The translations under genes and the position numbers were made by a program. Shown in pieces: positions 35,163 to 43,435 of a stretch of 64,000 nt of DNA. The DNA is from Leptofilum sp965223525 (GTDB lineage: Bacteria > Chloroflexota > Anaerolineae > Promineifilales > Promineifilaceae). Below the pieces are notes generated by a model. It ran no database searches. It was not told the origin of the DNA and saw only the letters and a list, made by a program, of their open reading frames with translations. Each line of letters opens with the position of its first letter. The first letter of the stretch is position 1. The stretch spans positions 248,001 through 312,000 of the forward strand of contig NZ_CBDCWX010000005.1 of the NCBI RefSeq assembly GCF_965223525.1, in the 5' to 3' direction.

Positions 35163-35969
35163 ATGAAACGATTTTTATGCCTTGCTACAATCCTGATTTT
35201 ACTGATCGCCTGTACCCCAACCACAGAAACGGCCGTTACGCCCCCACCAACTTCCGCACCAGAAACAGCTGTACTGCCCACAAACACAGCCCCACCCCCT
35301 GCCGTTACCGTCGAGACGCCCCGTGTAGAACCACCGACGACCATACCCGAAACCGATTCCTCTGACAGTGAGGAAGTTACAGAAACAGCTACCTCTGCTC
35401 CAGAACCAACGGCCGAAGTTGTGGCGGAAGCAAGTATAGTAAGCGGCCGTACCGAAGAAGGTGCCTTCTTCCTGGGCGACCCCAACGCCCCCATTACCCA
35501 CATTGACTACTCCGACTTCCTCTGAAGTAGCTGCCGTACCTACGTGCTAGGTACAGAGCCAGACATCATTGCCAATTACGTTGAAACCGGGCGCGTCAAG
35601 CTGGTGTTTTGGCCCGTGTTAAACCACGGCAACCCCAGCGTCTACTCAACCCTTGCGGCCGAATGTATGGGCCAGCAAGACCCGGATTTGTTCTGGGTCG
35701 CTCACCACTACCTCTTCGAGAATCAATCTGCTCTGTGGGGGGCAGACCGAGATTACTATGTGGAAACGGCCGTTGCCCTCGGCGCAGACCAAGCCACTTT
35801 TGAAGCGTGTTACGACGGCCCAACTGGTCTGGAAACCATTCTGGCACTAGACGACATTCGCCGCCAGCGCAGCGTCTTTAGCCAGCCCATCTTCGACATC
35901 AACGGCCAAATTTTTGTGGGCGCACAACCCTACGACGCTTTTGCGGCCGTTTTCGACGCCCTGCCGTAA
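35163..35969 (+). CDS. DsbA-like thioredoxin-fold lipoprotein with in-frame TGA: probable selenoprotein (UxxC)
   Basis: 268 residues if the TGA at 35523-35525 (codon 121) is read as selenocysteine. Lipoprotein signal MKRFLCLATILILLIAC, then about 90 residues of Pro/Thr/Glu linker, then a DsbA/BdbD-type thioredoxin fold beginning ITHIDYSDFL. In this family the next residues are CxxC; here they are TGA-Ser-Ser-Cys, so the stop replaces exactly the nucleophilic Cys. The same frame continues without interruption (RTYVLGTEPDIIANYV, VKLVFWPVLNHG, FWVAHHYLFENQ, IFDINGQIFVGAQP) to a normal stop. The hairpin at 35536-35554 has SECIS shape. Would act outside the membrane as a thiol oxidoreductase. Alternative: a nonsense mutation splitting the gene. 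The ribosome site is weak. Confidence 0.85.
35523..35560 (+). promoter_or_regulatory. UGA selenocysteine codon with candidate bacterial SECIS hairpin
   Basis: After the TGA at 35523-35525, GTACCTA (35536-35542) and TAGGTAC (35548-35554) form a perfect 7-base stem around the 5-base loop CGTGC. GCT/AGC (35530-35532, 35557-35559) can pair below it across an internal loop. The apical loop begins 17 bases after the TGA and has G at its second position, both within the described consensus for bacterial SECIS elements read by SelB. Confidence 0.72.
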
Positions 35970-36025
35970 GCGGTCATTTTGCCGGAGTAGTTGCCTTCTC
36001 ACCCTTGGTGTATTAGTATTCTGCT

Positions 36026-36748
36026 ATGCTCATAGGGAATGCAGAAGACACTACCGTCAAAATTCTAATCGTAGATGACAACATATCCATTTTACGTGCT
36101 GTGGAGACCTCTTTGCAGCGAGAGGCATATGTGGTGCATACGGCCGTTTCCGGTGAAGAAGCCCTCTCCGTCATTTCTCGTACAGGCTTGCCCCATCTGG
36201 CCATTATTGACCTAAACATGCCCGGCATGGACGGCTTTGAACTGTGCGAAGCTATCCACCAATTTTCCGACCTGCCCATCATCATGCTCACCGCCATCGA
36301 CGATGAAGAGACCGTTGTTTTTGGTCTGGACAGATATGCCGAGGATTATATCGTTAAGCCATTCCGGGCGGCAGAGCTAGTGGCACGGGTACGCCGCGTG
36401 CTGCGCCGCATGGGAGATTTTGCGTACACTCTAGAGCCAATCATTAAAGTAGATGAGAATTTGCAGGTTGACTTTCCCAATCGCAAAGCATTTGTTGGTG
36501 AAAGACCCGTGCAGCTTACCCCTACAGAGGCCAAGCTGCTTTACATTCTCATGCGTAATGCGGGGCGAACCGTTACCAACGGCTTCCTGCTGCGCCGCGT
36601 CTGGCCAATGGACGATGCGTTTGAGGATCGGCTGCACACGCACATTTACCGTCTACGCCGCAAAATTGAACTTTCTCCTAAAGAGCCACATTACATCATT
36701 TCTGACTGGGGCACAGGGTACAGCTTCCTGGCACAGCCAGAAGCATAA
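36026..36748 (+). CDS. OmpR/PhoB-family response regulator
   Basis: 240 residues. Receiver domain with phospho-Asp62 (LAIIDLNMPGMDG), acidic pair in IVDDN, Thr in IIMLTAID and Lys in YIVKPF, then a winged-helix DNA-binding domain from about 135 (LTPTEAKLLYILMRNAGRTV, then HIYRLRRKIE and GTGYSF). Activates or represses transcription when phosphorylated; no kinase gene adjoins. A TATTCT element lies four bases before the ATG, so the message may be leaderless. Confidence 0.94.
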   Translation: MLIGNAEDTTVKILIVDDNISILRAVETSLQREAYVVHTAVSGEEALSVISRTGLPHLAIIDLNMPGMDGFELCEAIHQFSDLPIIMLTAIDDEETVVFGLDRYAEDYIVKPFRAAELVARVRRVLRRMGDFAYTLEPIIKVDENLQVDFPNRKAFVGERPVQLTPTEAKLLYILMRNAGRTVTNGFLLRRVWPMDDAFEDRLHTHIYRLRRKIELSPKEPHYIISDWGTGYSFLAQPEA

Positions 36749-36789
36749 TCTCCCCCGCCCCACTTACAATCAATTGCCAAAGGCAGAAG

Positions 36790-37164
36790 ATGAAAATTAC
36801 CCGGCTAGACCATGTGCAACTGGCCATGCCCCCAGGTGGGGAAGAAGCAGCGCGGGCATTTTACGGCCGTATCCTCAACCTGCGTGAGCTAGAAAAGCCT
36901 GAACAATTGCGTGCCAAAGGCGGCTGTTGGTTCGCTGGCAGTGGGCTAGAGCTGCACTTGGGCATTCAGGCCGATTTTGTACCAGCCACCAAAGCCCACC
37001 CTGGCCTGCGCGTGGCTGATCTGGAAGTAGCACAAAGCCATTTGCAAGCTGCCGGCATTCCCATAATTGCCGATACATCTGGGGTACGCGTGCGGCGATT
37101 TTATATCAACGATCCGTTTGGCAACCGATTAGAATTTATGCAGGAAGGAGACTCATTCCAGTAA
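36790..37164 (+). CDS. VOC/glyoxalase superfamily protein
   Basis: 124 residues. N-terminus ITRLDHVQLAMPPGGEEAARAFYG and end RRFYINDPFGNRLEFMQ are standard for the superfamily, with metal-type His in LDHVQ, His in LELHLGI and Glu in LEFMQ. Ten bases before the DUF89 gene, on the same strand, so probably cotranscribed. Activity unknown; sequence is not close to the VOC protein at 31 kb. Confidence 0.9.
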   Translation: MKITRLDHVQLAMPPGGEEAARAFYGRILNLRELEKPEQLRAKGGCWFAGSGLELHLGIQADFVPATKAHPGLRVADLEVAQSHLQAAGIPIIADTSGVRVRRFYINDPFGNRLEFMQEGDSFQ

Positions 37165-37174
37165 GTGGCCAATC

Positions 37175-38377
37175 ATGAAAGCACCCAGGCTCCCCGTTCC
37201 TACCCCGCTGCATGGCACAGATACAGCATTTACCCAAGACTCCATTACCCGCCGCTTAACCAAGATTTTGCAACGCACCCTGGCAGAAAATGACTTGCCA
37301 GACACGGCCGTTGCCCAACTCACTGCCCTCCTCAACAGCATTCCACACGGCCGCATTGGCTATCTGCCCGATCACCTCGCCCCAGAACTAGACATTTGGC
37401 AAGCTGATATTCAGCCCTATTTGGGGCAAACCTGGCTAGAAGCCCCCTGGTTTTTTGTAGAAACCTATTTTTATCGGCGCATTGCCGCCGCTGTGGATCA
37501 TTTTCGCAGTGGAATTGATCCCTTCGCGCATCAAAAGCGTCAAGGCCTGGCTGCAACCGTCACTCAGACTCAGGCACTACTCCGCCAAGCGGATAGGCTC
37601 ATCACCAATGGTTGGCAGCCAAACGGCTTTCGGCAGATGCTTCTGGCAGCTCTTTGGGGCAACCAGGCGGACATGAGCATGTGGGCCGCTGGCGACGACG
37701 CCATGCCCAACCATGCAAAGGTGGATGATCAAACCACGCACTTACTTGTTGATGACACAACAGCCGTTGCCCAATTGCTGCAAAGCCCCGTCCGCCGGGT
37801 TGATTTCATTATGGATAATGCTGGCTTTGAGCTGATTGGAGATTTATGCCTTACCGACTATTTGCTAGCAACCAGGCAAGTTGGCACCGTATTTTATCAC
37901 CTCAAACTGTTCCCCACCTTTGTCTCCGATGCCACCGCCTTCGACGTCGAAAGCACAGTTGCTTACCTCAACCATCATGAAGACCCCATTTTGCGAGAGG
38001 CCGGCCAGCGACTAATTTCTTATTTGGTAAACGGCCGTTTGCATCTGGTTACCGATCCATTCTGGACATCCCCACACCCGCTGTGGCAGCTACCCCCAAC
38101 CATCAACCAACAGTTAGCCAACGCCAACCTCCTCATTAGCAAAGGCGATGCCAACTACCGCCGCGCTCTGGGGGATGCTCCCTGGCCGCACACCACCCCG
38201 TTTGCAGATATCGTCAGCTACTTGCCCACGCCCGCGCTCTTCCTACGCACCTGCAAATCTGAGGTTCTTGCAGGGTTAAGCACGGCCCAAGCTGCAAAAA
38301 TGGCTCAATTGGATGAAGATTGGTTGATAAACGGCCGTTGGGGGGTCAACCAGCTAGCAAATAATAATTCAGACTAA
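37175..38377 (+). CDS. DUF89/ARMT1-like damage-control phosphatase
   Basis: 400 residues. The family hallmarks are VDFIMDNAGFELIGDLCLTDYLL (metal Asp and Asn) in the middle and LLISKGDANYRRALGDAPW near residue 325. DUF89 proteins are metal-dependent phosphatases that clear damaged or excess sugar phosphates and related metabolites; this is the longer ARMT1-like class. It ends four bases inside the convergent DUF3253 gene. The operon partner is the VOC protein. Confidence 0.9.
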   Translation: MKAPRLPVPTPLHGTDTAFTQDSITRRLTKILQRTLAENDLPDTAVAQLTALLNSIPHGRIGYLPDHLAPELDIWQADIQPYLGQTWLEAPWFFVETYFYRRIAAAVDHFRSGIDPFAHQKRQGLAATVTQTQALLRQADRLITNGWQPNGFRQMLLAALWGNQADMSMWAAGDDAMPNHAKVDDQTTHLLVDDTTAVAQLLQSPVRRVDFIMDNAGFELIGDLCLTDYLLATRQVGTVFYHLKLFPTFVSDATAFDVESTVAYLNHHEDPILREAGQRLISYLVNGRLHLVTDPFWTSPHPLWQLPPTINQQLANANLLISKGDANYRRALGDAPWPHTTPFADIVSYLPTPALFLRTCKSEVLAGLSTAQAAKMAQLDEDWLINGRWGVNQLANNNSD

Positions 38378-38670
38378 TCTGCGGCGTCAGCTTCCCAAAA
38401 AGAATCAGCCAATCGCACGCGGTACACGCCCTTAAAATCATCGGGAGGCACAGATTTACCTTTACGCAAAATCTGCACATGGCCAGCTTCAGCTAGATGC
38501 TTCACCGCCAGCCGAATGCGCTTGGTCAATGTTTGCCATTCTGGCTCATACAAAGTCATGGCAATCTCTTCAGGACGTACCGACTCATCTGGCCAAGCGG
38601 CCGTACACAGCTGAATAATTGTCTCAAAAACCGCTTCGTCACTAATGCGGAACTTTCTTGGTTTGGGCAT
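38374..38670 (-). CDS. DUF3253 family small protein
   Basis: 98 residues, winged-helix-like and basic (RPEEIAMTLYEPEWQTLTKR, then LAEAGHVQILRKG and KGVYRVRL), matching the pattern of DUF3253. Function unknown; a small nucleic-acid-binding role is plausible from the fold only. Its 3' end overlaps the convergent DUF89 gene by four bases. Confidence 0.82.
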   Translation of the reverse strand: MPKPRKFRISDEAVFETIIQLCTAAWPDESVRPEEIAMTLYEPEWQTLTKRIRLAVKHLAEAGHVQILRKGKSVPPDDFKGVYRVRLADSFWEADAAD

Positions 38671-38716
38671 TTAATTGATCTCGATTTCTTGATTGATACG
38701 GCAAGGGGAACGGCCG

Positions 38717-39823
38717 TTACTTGCCTGCAAGCGCCAATTTGCTCGCCTGAAGGTACGTGGGATTGTTTGCCGTCAACGCCAAAATCTTTTTGGCCTCATT
38801 TTCTTGCTGGTTAGCCACGAAAAGTAACCCCAACATAAAGTACGCCGCTGGCAGCTTCAAACCGCCGCGGATCGCCCGTTGATAACAGCCAATTGCATCA
38901 TCAATATGGCCCCGCGTTTCAAAATCCATTGCTTGGCCTAGCAACGCATCCCGCTCCAGCTTACTCAAACTATTGGCATCTACTTCCGCCTCATCCTCAT
39001 CCCGAAAAAGCTCTGCAGCCAGCTCTTCCTGAGCTAATCGGCGCGCCTTCTCAATTGGATCAGATAGCTCTTCCTGCTCTGCCACTGACTGCTCATTACG
39101 CTCCGCCTCAAAAATGGCAGCCATCTGACGCACTGTTTCAGTCAGGCTATCCGCCTCTGCCTGTTCTTCCGCCGACAGCCCGGTGGCAGGTTCAGATTCA
39201 ACCGCTTCCTCCACGGGTTCCGCTAATGCCGCTTCACCATGACGGATGAGTTCAACGGCCGTTAGCACATCCTCATTTCCAGGATCCAACCGCAAAGCCG
39301 CCTGGCACATTTGCAAGGCCTTCTTATTTTCTCCACGCAGCTGCAAAATGCGGGCAATCGCCAAATACTCCCGCACTGCATCCCGCTTCCGGTTCAGCCG
39401 TTGAAACACCGTTGCCAGCCGTTTATGAGACCCTAACAAACTAGAGTCAAGCCGAATTGATCGCTCCCAATTCCCAATCGCTTCTTCCAGGTGGCGTTGC
39501 TTCAGCAAAATTTCACCAATTGCCAAATAAGTACGAGCCGCTTCTGCTAGCTGACCCTGTCTCTCCTGAATATCCGCCACGCTACGCAAATAACGAATAT
39601 CCCCTCGTGAATACCGAGCCGCCAACTTAAAACAATCCAATGCCCGATCGAGCTGCTTCAACCCCAGGCAAGCCTCACCCAGCCCAGCATACGCTGCAGC
39701 ATCGTGTGGAAACTCCCCAATTGCTACACGGAAGGCCGTAAACGCATCCTTCCACCGTTCTGCCTTGTTGTAAGCTAGCCCAACCTTTATTGCTTTTTGG
39801 TATTTCGCTCTATCTTTCGCCAT
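38717..39823 (-). CDS. TPR repeat protein
   Basis: 368 residues. About five tetratricopeptide repeats in residues 10-190 (YAGLGEACLGLKQLDRALDC, AARTYLAIGEILLKQRHLEE, CQAALRLDPGNEDVL), then a Glu-rich low-complexity segment (about 205-290) and one further TPR pair at the C-terminus (FETRGHIDDAIGCYQRAIRG). No signal or membrane segment, so it is a cytosolic scaffold. No enzymatic domain is visible and no partner is obvious nearby. Confidence 0.9.
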   Translation of the reverse strand: MAKDRAKYQKAIKVGLAYNKAERWKDAFTAFRVAIGEFPHDAAAYAGLGEACLGLKQLDRALDCFKLAARYSRGDIRYLRSVADIQERQGQLAEAARTYLAIGEILLKQRHLEEAIGNWERSIRLDSSLLGSHKRLATVFQRLNRKRDAVREYLAIARILQLRGENKKALQMCQAALRLDPGNEDVLTAVELIRHGEAALAEPVEEAVESEPATGLSAEEQAEADSLTETVRQMAAIFEAERNEQSVAEQEELSDPIEKARRLAQEELAAELFRDEDEAEVDANSLSKLERDALLGQAMDFETRGHIDDAIGCYQRAIRGGLKLPAAYFMLGLLFVANQQENEAKKILALTANNPTYLQASKLALAGK

Positions 39824-40207
39824 GAACTTTCCTGCTTTTACACAAGCATCGTTAAAGCGTATATCAGTGTGATTGGATACGCAAGCAAAATCTTGAAAAT
39901 TGCTGCGTCAACCAATGGGTGACTATACGTACATTTCCAATAATCCGCCGAAATAACAATCCAACTGGCAAATTAGTCCAAAAGTACCATCTATTTTTCC
40001 AAAATTTCACCCCACCTTAATTACAATCTTAAGTGTAAACATATATTATGTCACTAGGACTGAAGCAATCACAATCCACTAAATGTTTAGCCAGTTGCTT
40101 CAGTCAGCTACATTTTGTAGACACCCTGGGAGCCATTATTGAAATTGTATCAGTGAGGCGTCTAGCCAGATGACGCCAAAAGTTACACAAGCGAGGTTAA
40201 CGCTGTT
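39824..40207. other. 384-base intergenic region with a promoter and hairpin
   Basis: No gene recognised. A rightward promoter-like pair TTACAA (40021-40026), 17 bases, TATTAT (40044-40049) is followed directly by the hairpin at 40058-40105, so a transcript from it would begin with that hairpin. The leftward promoter of the TPR gene must also be here. Confidence 0.55.
40058..40105. repeat. Inverted repeat GACTGAAGCAA/TTGCTTCAGTC
   Basis: Exact 11-base arms (40058-40068 and 40095-40105) with a 26-base loop. About 8 bases after a promoter-like -10, so possibly a leader hairpin or small RNA. Confidence 0.65.
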
Positions 40208-40441
40208 ATGGAATCCTTTTCCTTCTACCAATGGCTAAAAACACAAACTGAACGTAAAGATGCCATTGGCGATTTTGCTTTCACAATGAGCCAATTCGAT
40301 GAGCCAAAAGCCACCCGCAAGAAAGCAAACGGGCATATGATCTGGGCCACTTGGTTGGTAGACAAAAACGCTTCCCCTGCCGTCATCGAGGCCTTCAATA
40401 CTGCTTGGCATGAATATCAATCCCAAGTACAGCCATCCTAA
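40208..40441 (+). CDS. YozE-type SAM-like small protein
   Basis: 77 residues. SFYQWLKTQTERKDAIGDFA at the start and a Trp-rich second half ending IEAFNTAWHEYQSQ fit the YozE (UPF0346) sterile-alpha-motif-like helical fold, where SFYxYLM and FxxAWxxY are the anchors. Function of the family is not known. GAGG lies about 11 bases upstream of the ATG. Alone between two minus-strand genes. Confidence 0.72.
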   Translation: MESFSFYQWLKTQTERKDAIGDFAFTMSQFDEPKATRKKANGHMIWATWLVDKNASPAVIEAFNTAWHEYQSQVQPS

Positions 40442-40608
40442 AATTATATCTCTTTCCTGAGGCAAAAATTCGGAAACAACCTTAATAAAGGCCGTAAGAA
40501 AACGGTACTACTTTATAGATACTCTTCCTATTTTACTTCTTCCCCCTTAAACTGTGGCGTCATTTAAGTTACCCGATTTAGATGGCGCCACCCTCCTTTT
40601 GACTCAAC

Positions 40609-42138
40609 TTACTGCTGTTTTGGACGATATTGCAACGCCTCTGCCAAATGAGCAGGCTGAATGGATGTTTCTTCAGATAAATCGGCAATGGTACGCGCCA
40701 CTTTTAGCACACGATGGAAAGCGCGGGCACTCAAATTCATTTGGGTCATAGCGCTTTTCATCAAGCGATTGCCCGTTTCATCGAGTTGACAAAGTTCGCG
40801 CACCTCACTAGGTCCCATGTCGGCATTGGCATATAAGGCACGCTCCCTAAAGCGATCCGCCTGAATTTGCCGCGCTTGCTCAACCCGAGCCTGAATTTGG
40901 GCAGAAGGTTCGCCTCGCTGCCGACTCGTCAGCTTGTCGTACTCGACACGGGGTACTTCTACGTGCAAATCAATCCGATCCATCAAAGGGCCAGAAAGCC
41001 GCTTTTGGTAGCGTGTAATCATCGCGTTTGAGCAGGAACAGGCATGGGTCGGATCGCCAAAATAGCCGCACGGGCAGGGGTTTTGGGCAGCTACCAGCAT
41101 GAAGTTGGCTGGATAGGTTACGGTGCCAGAAGCACGAGAGATAGAAACTTCGCGGGGAATGCCTTCCAATGGTTGGCGCAACACTTCAATTAAGTTGGAT
41201 CCAAATTCAGGAAGCTCGTCGAGAAATAAAACACCCCGATGGCTCAGGCTTATCTCACCTGGGCGTGGCCAAGCACCGCCACCAACCAACCCGGCATAGC
41301 TGATGGTGTGGTGCGGAGAGCGAAACGGCCGATTTCTCATCAGCGGCGTATCGGGCGGCAGCAACCCAGCGACGCTGTATATTTTGGTAACCTCTAACGC
41401 TTCCTCGACCGACATGCGCGGCAAAATACTGGGCATTGATTTAGCCAGCAAAGTCTTCCCTGCTCCTGGGGGCCCCGATAAAAGAATGTTGTGTGAGCCT
41501 GCTGCCGAAACTTCTAGCGCGCGCTTCACATGTTCCTGTCCCATGATGTCAGCGAAGTCGGCGGCATAGATGGGATCTTGGCGGAATTCAGCTTCTAAAT
41601 CCACCGTGTACGGTGTAAGTGGTTTCAATCCAGTTAGATGAGCAACCAACTCACTCAGGTTGCGAATGGCAAATACCTCTACATCGGGTAGCAGGGCGGC
41701 TTCACCAGCATCATCGGCGGGCACAAAGACGCGGCTGAACCCCTGTTCGCGGGCCAGAGCCGTCATGGGCAAGATGCCTTTGGTGTGGCGGGCCGTGCCG
41801 TCTAGCGACAGTTCCCCTAAAAAGAGTGCCCCTGCCAGCTTTTCAGGCCAGATTTGTTGCGAAGCAGCCAAAACGCCCACGGCGATGGGCAAATCGTAAG
41901 CGGGGCCTTCTTTGCGTAGATCGGCTGGCGCCAGATTAACAGTGATGCGCTTGCCTGCAGGAAAGGTAAACCCACTGTTTTTGATGGCACTGTGCACGCG
42001 GTCTCGGCTCTCACGAACGGCTGCATCCGGCAAGCCAACCAGGTTAAACGCAGGCTGTCCTCGTATAATATCCACTTCTACTTCTACAACTTCTGCTTCT
42101 AACCCAACAATGGCACAGCTAAAAACTTTGGCCAGCAT
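40609..42138 (-). CDS. comM: YifB/ComM family Mg-chelatase-like AAA ATPase
   Basis: 509 residues. N-terminal Lon-like fold (VDIIRGQPAFNLVGLPDAAV, ITVNLAPADLRKEGPAYDLP), then a AAA+ domain with Walker A SGPPGAGKTLLAKS, Walker B GVLFLDELPEF, a zinc-type Cys cluster (PCPCGYFGDPTHACSCS) and a C-terminal helical domain. ComM homologues are hexameric helicases that promote branch migration during integration of DNA taken up by transformation; distribution is wider than competence. GAAGGA precedes the ATG at 42138. Standalone, with no dprA adjoining. Confidence 0.95.
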   Translation of the reverse strand: MLAKVFSCAIVGLEAEVVEVEVDIIRGQPAFNLVGLPDAAVRESRDRVHSAIKNSGFTFPAGKRITVNLAPADLRKEGPAYDLPIAVGVLAASQQIWPEKLAGALFLGELSLDGTARHTKGILPMTALAREQGFSRVFVPADDAGEAALLPDVEVFAIRNLSELVAHLTGLKPLTPYTVDLEAEFRQDPIYAADFADIMGQEHVKRALEVSAAGSHNILLSGPPGAGKTLLAKSMPSILPRMSVEEALEVTKIYSVAGLLPPDTPLMRNRPFRSPHHTISYAGLVGGGAWPRPGEISLSHRGVLFLDELPEFGSNLIEVLRQPLEGIPREVSISRASGTVTYPANFMLVAAQNPCPCGYFGDPTHACSCSNAMITRYQKRLSGPLMDRIDLHVEVPRVEYDKLTSRQRGEPSAQIQARVEQARQIQADRFRERALYANADMGPSEVRELCQLDETGNRLMKSAMTQMNLSARAFHRVLKVARTIADLSEETSIQPAHLAEALQYRPKQQ

Positions 42139-42245
42139 GGCACATCCTTCTTTCTAGTTAACAAATTCAGAAACTTCGCTTCTGGTCGGCAAATTATAAC
42201 AGGGTGTCATCTTATTTACATGATTTGCACAATCTAGCATGAGAA

Positions 42246-42291
42246 TTGACAAGCAAGTTACCGCTCATATAATGAATTGAATACCTATTCA
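42246..42291 (+). promoter_or_regulatory. Consensus promoter with LacI-type operator, autoregulated
   Basis: TTGACA (42246-42251), 16 bases, TATAAT (42268-42273), then the palindrome TGAATACCTATTCA (42278-42291) over the expected start site. It is 17 bases before the ATG of the LacI regulator. The same palindrome recurs at 43383-43396 and 45519-45532, so this is very likely the regulator's own operator. Confidence 0.82.
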
Positions 42292-42308
42292 TATTACTTT
42301 GGAGAACC

Positions 42309-43310
42309 ATGACCCAAAAACCCGCCACATCCATTGATGTCGCACAATTAGCAGGCGTATCGCAACCAACTGTCTCTCGCGCCTTTGATCCAAATGCCAG
42401 TATCGCGGCCGATACCCGCAGCCGTGTGTTGGCCGCCGCAAAAAAGCTGGGGTATCAGCCCAATGTTATCGCCCGCAGCCTCAGCACCCGCCGCACCAAC
42501 ATCGTCGGCCTGGTTATGGCCAATGTGGCCAACAGTCTGTTTTATCCAACCGTGCTAGAGAAAATGACAGATCGCCTACAGAAGATGGGCAAGCAAGTGT
42601 TGCTATTCAACGTGCCGCTAGAAAAGCCCGTAGATGATTTTTTGCCCCGCGTCTTGGGCTATCAGGTGGATGGACTCATTATCACTTCCACAACGCCGTC
42701 TAATGAAATTGCCGACGAATGTGCTCGCAACGGCACACCAGTTATTCTTCTAAACCGCTTTGTGGAAGGTTCCAGCGCCAACTCGGTTTGCTGCGATAAC
42801 GAACAGGGAGGGCGGTTAGCGGCTGATGCCCTTTTAGATGCTGATCATGCTCAAATTGCTTATATTGGTGGGCCGCCTACAACCTTTACCAACATGATGC
42901 GAGAGGCGGGATTTGTTGGCAGATTAAAAGAGCGTGGCTATGAGAAAATTCTTCTTGAAACCGGTACGTTTACCTATGAATCTGGTCAGGCATGCGCGCG
43001 CCGCCTACTAACGTTAGCTACGCCTCCAGATGCCATCTTTTGTGCAGCCGATATCATGGCCATGGGTGTAATGGATGTGGCTCGGTATGAGTTTGACCTT
43101 CAAATTCCAGACCAACTATCCATCATCGGCTTCGACGACATCCCTATTGCTGGCTGGCCAATTTATAATTTAACCACGATTCGCCAACCCGTTGACGGGA
43201 TGATTGATGCGGCTTTGGAACTGCTGGATAATCACGAAGATGGCATTCCTACGGCCGAATACAAGCTACTACTAGGCGAGCTTATCATTCGCGGCTCCAC
43301 AAAAACGTAA
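42309..43310 (+). CDS. LacI-family transcriptional regulator of the catabolic island
   Basis: 333 residues. LacI helix-turn-helix SIDVAQLAGVSQPTVSRAF at 7-25, hinge helix RSLSTRRTNIVGLV, then a periplasmic-binding-type effector domain (ADALLDADHAQIAYIGGPP, PDQLSIIGFDDIPIAGW). Family members repress by binding palindromes and are released by sugars or sugar derivatives. Its own promoter carries TGAATACCTATTCA, and TGAATACGTATTCA sits before the SMP-30 gene and again before the methyltransferase run, marking its likely regulon. GGAGAACC precedes the ATG. Confidence 0.95.
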   Translation: MTQKPATSIDVAQLAGVSQPTVSRAFDPNASIAADTRSRVLAAAKKLGYQPNVIARSLSTRRTNIVGLVMANVANSLFYPTVLEKMTDRLQKMGKQVLLFNVPLEKPVDDFLPRVLGYQVDGLIITSTTPSNEIADECARNGTPVILLNRFVEGSSANSVCCDNEQGGRLAADALLDADHAQIAYIGGPPTTFTNMMREAGFVGRLKERGYEKILLETGTFTYESGQACARRLLTLATPPDAIFCAADIMAMGVMDVARYEFDLQIPDQLSIIGFDDIPIAGWPIYNLTTIRQPVDGMIDAALELLDNHEDGIPTAEYKLLLGELIIRGSTKT

Positions 43311-43352
43311 TATTTCGCCCTCCATAACCTAATGCTGATACAGCAATTCATA

Positions 43353-43396
43353 TTGACAAAACCAGAAATATCAATAGACTTCTGAATACGTATTCA
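43353..43396 (+). promoter_or_regulatory. Promoter with LacI-type operator before SMP-30 gene
   Basis: TTGACA (43353-43358), 16 bases, TAGACT (43375-43380), then the perfect palindrome TGAATACGTATTCA (43383-43396). Same geometry as the promoter/operator of the LacI gene upstream. Confidence 0.75.
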
Positions 43397-43435
43397 AAAG
43401 AGAAGTTGTTTGCGTTATTTAGGTTAAAGATAAAC

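Noticed and set aside
35163..35969. Reading the DsbA-like region as a pseudogene or two separate genes
   Set aside because: Both parts share one frame, the TGA replaces the active-site Cys, and a SECIS-like hairpin follows; selenocysteine is the simpler reading, though sequencing error remains possible.
40554..40751. 65-codon frame MASFKLPDLDG on the plus strand
   Set aside because: Overlaps the 3' end of the ComM/YifB gene on the other strand, with no ribosome site and no recognisable domain.
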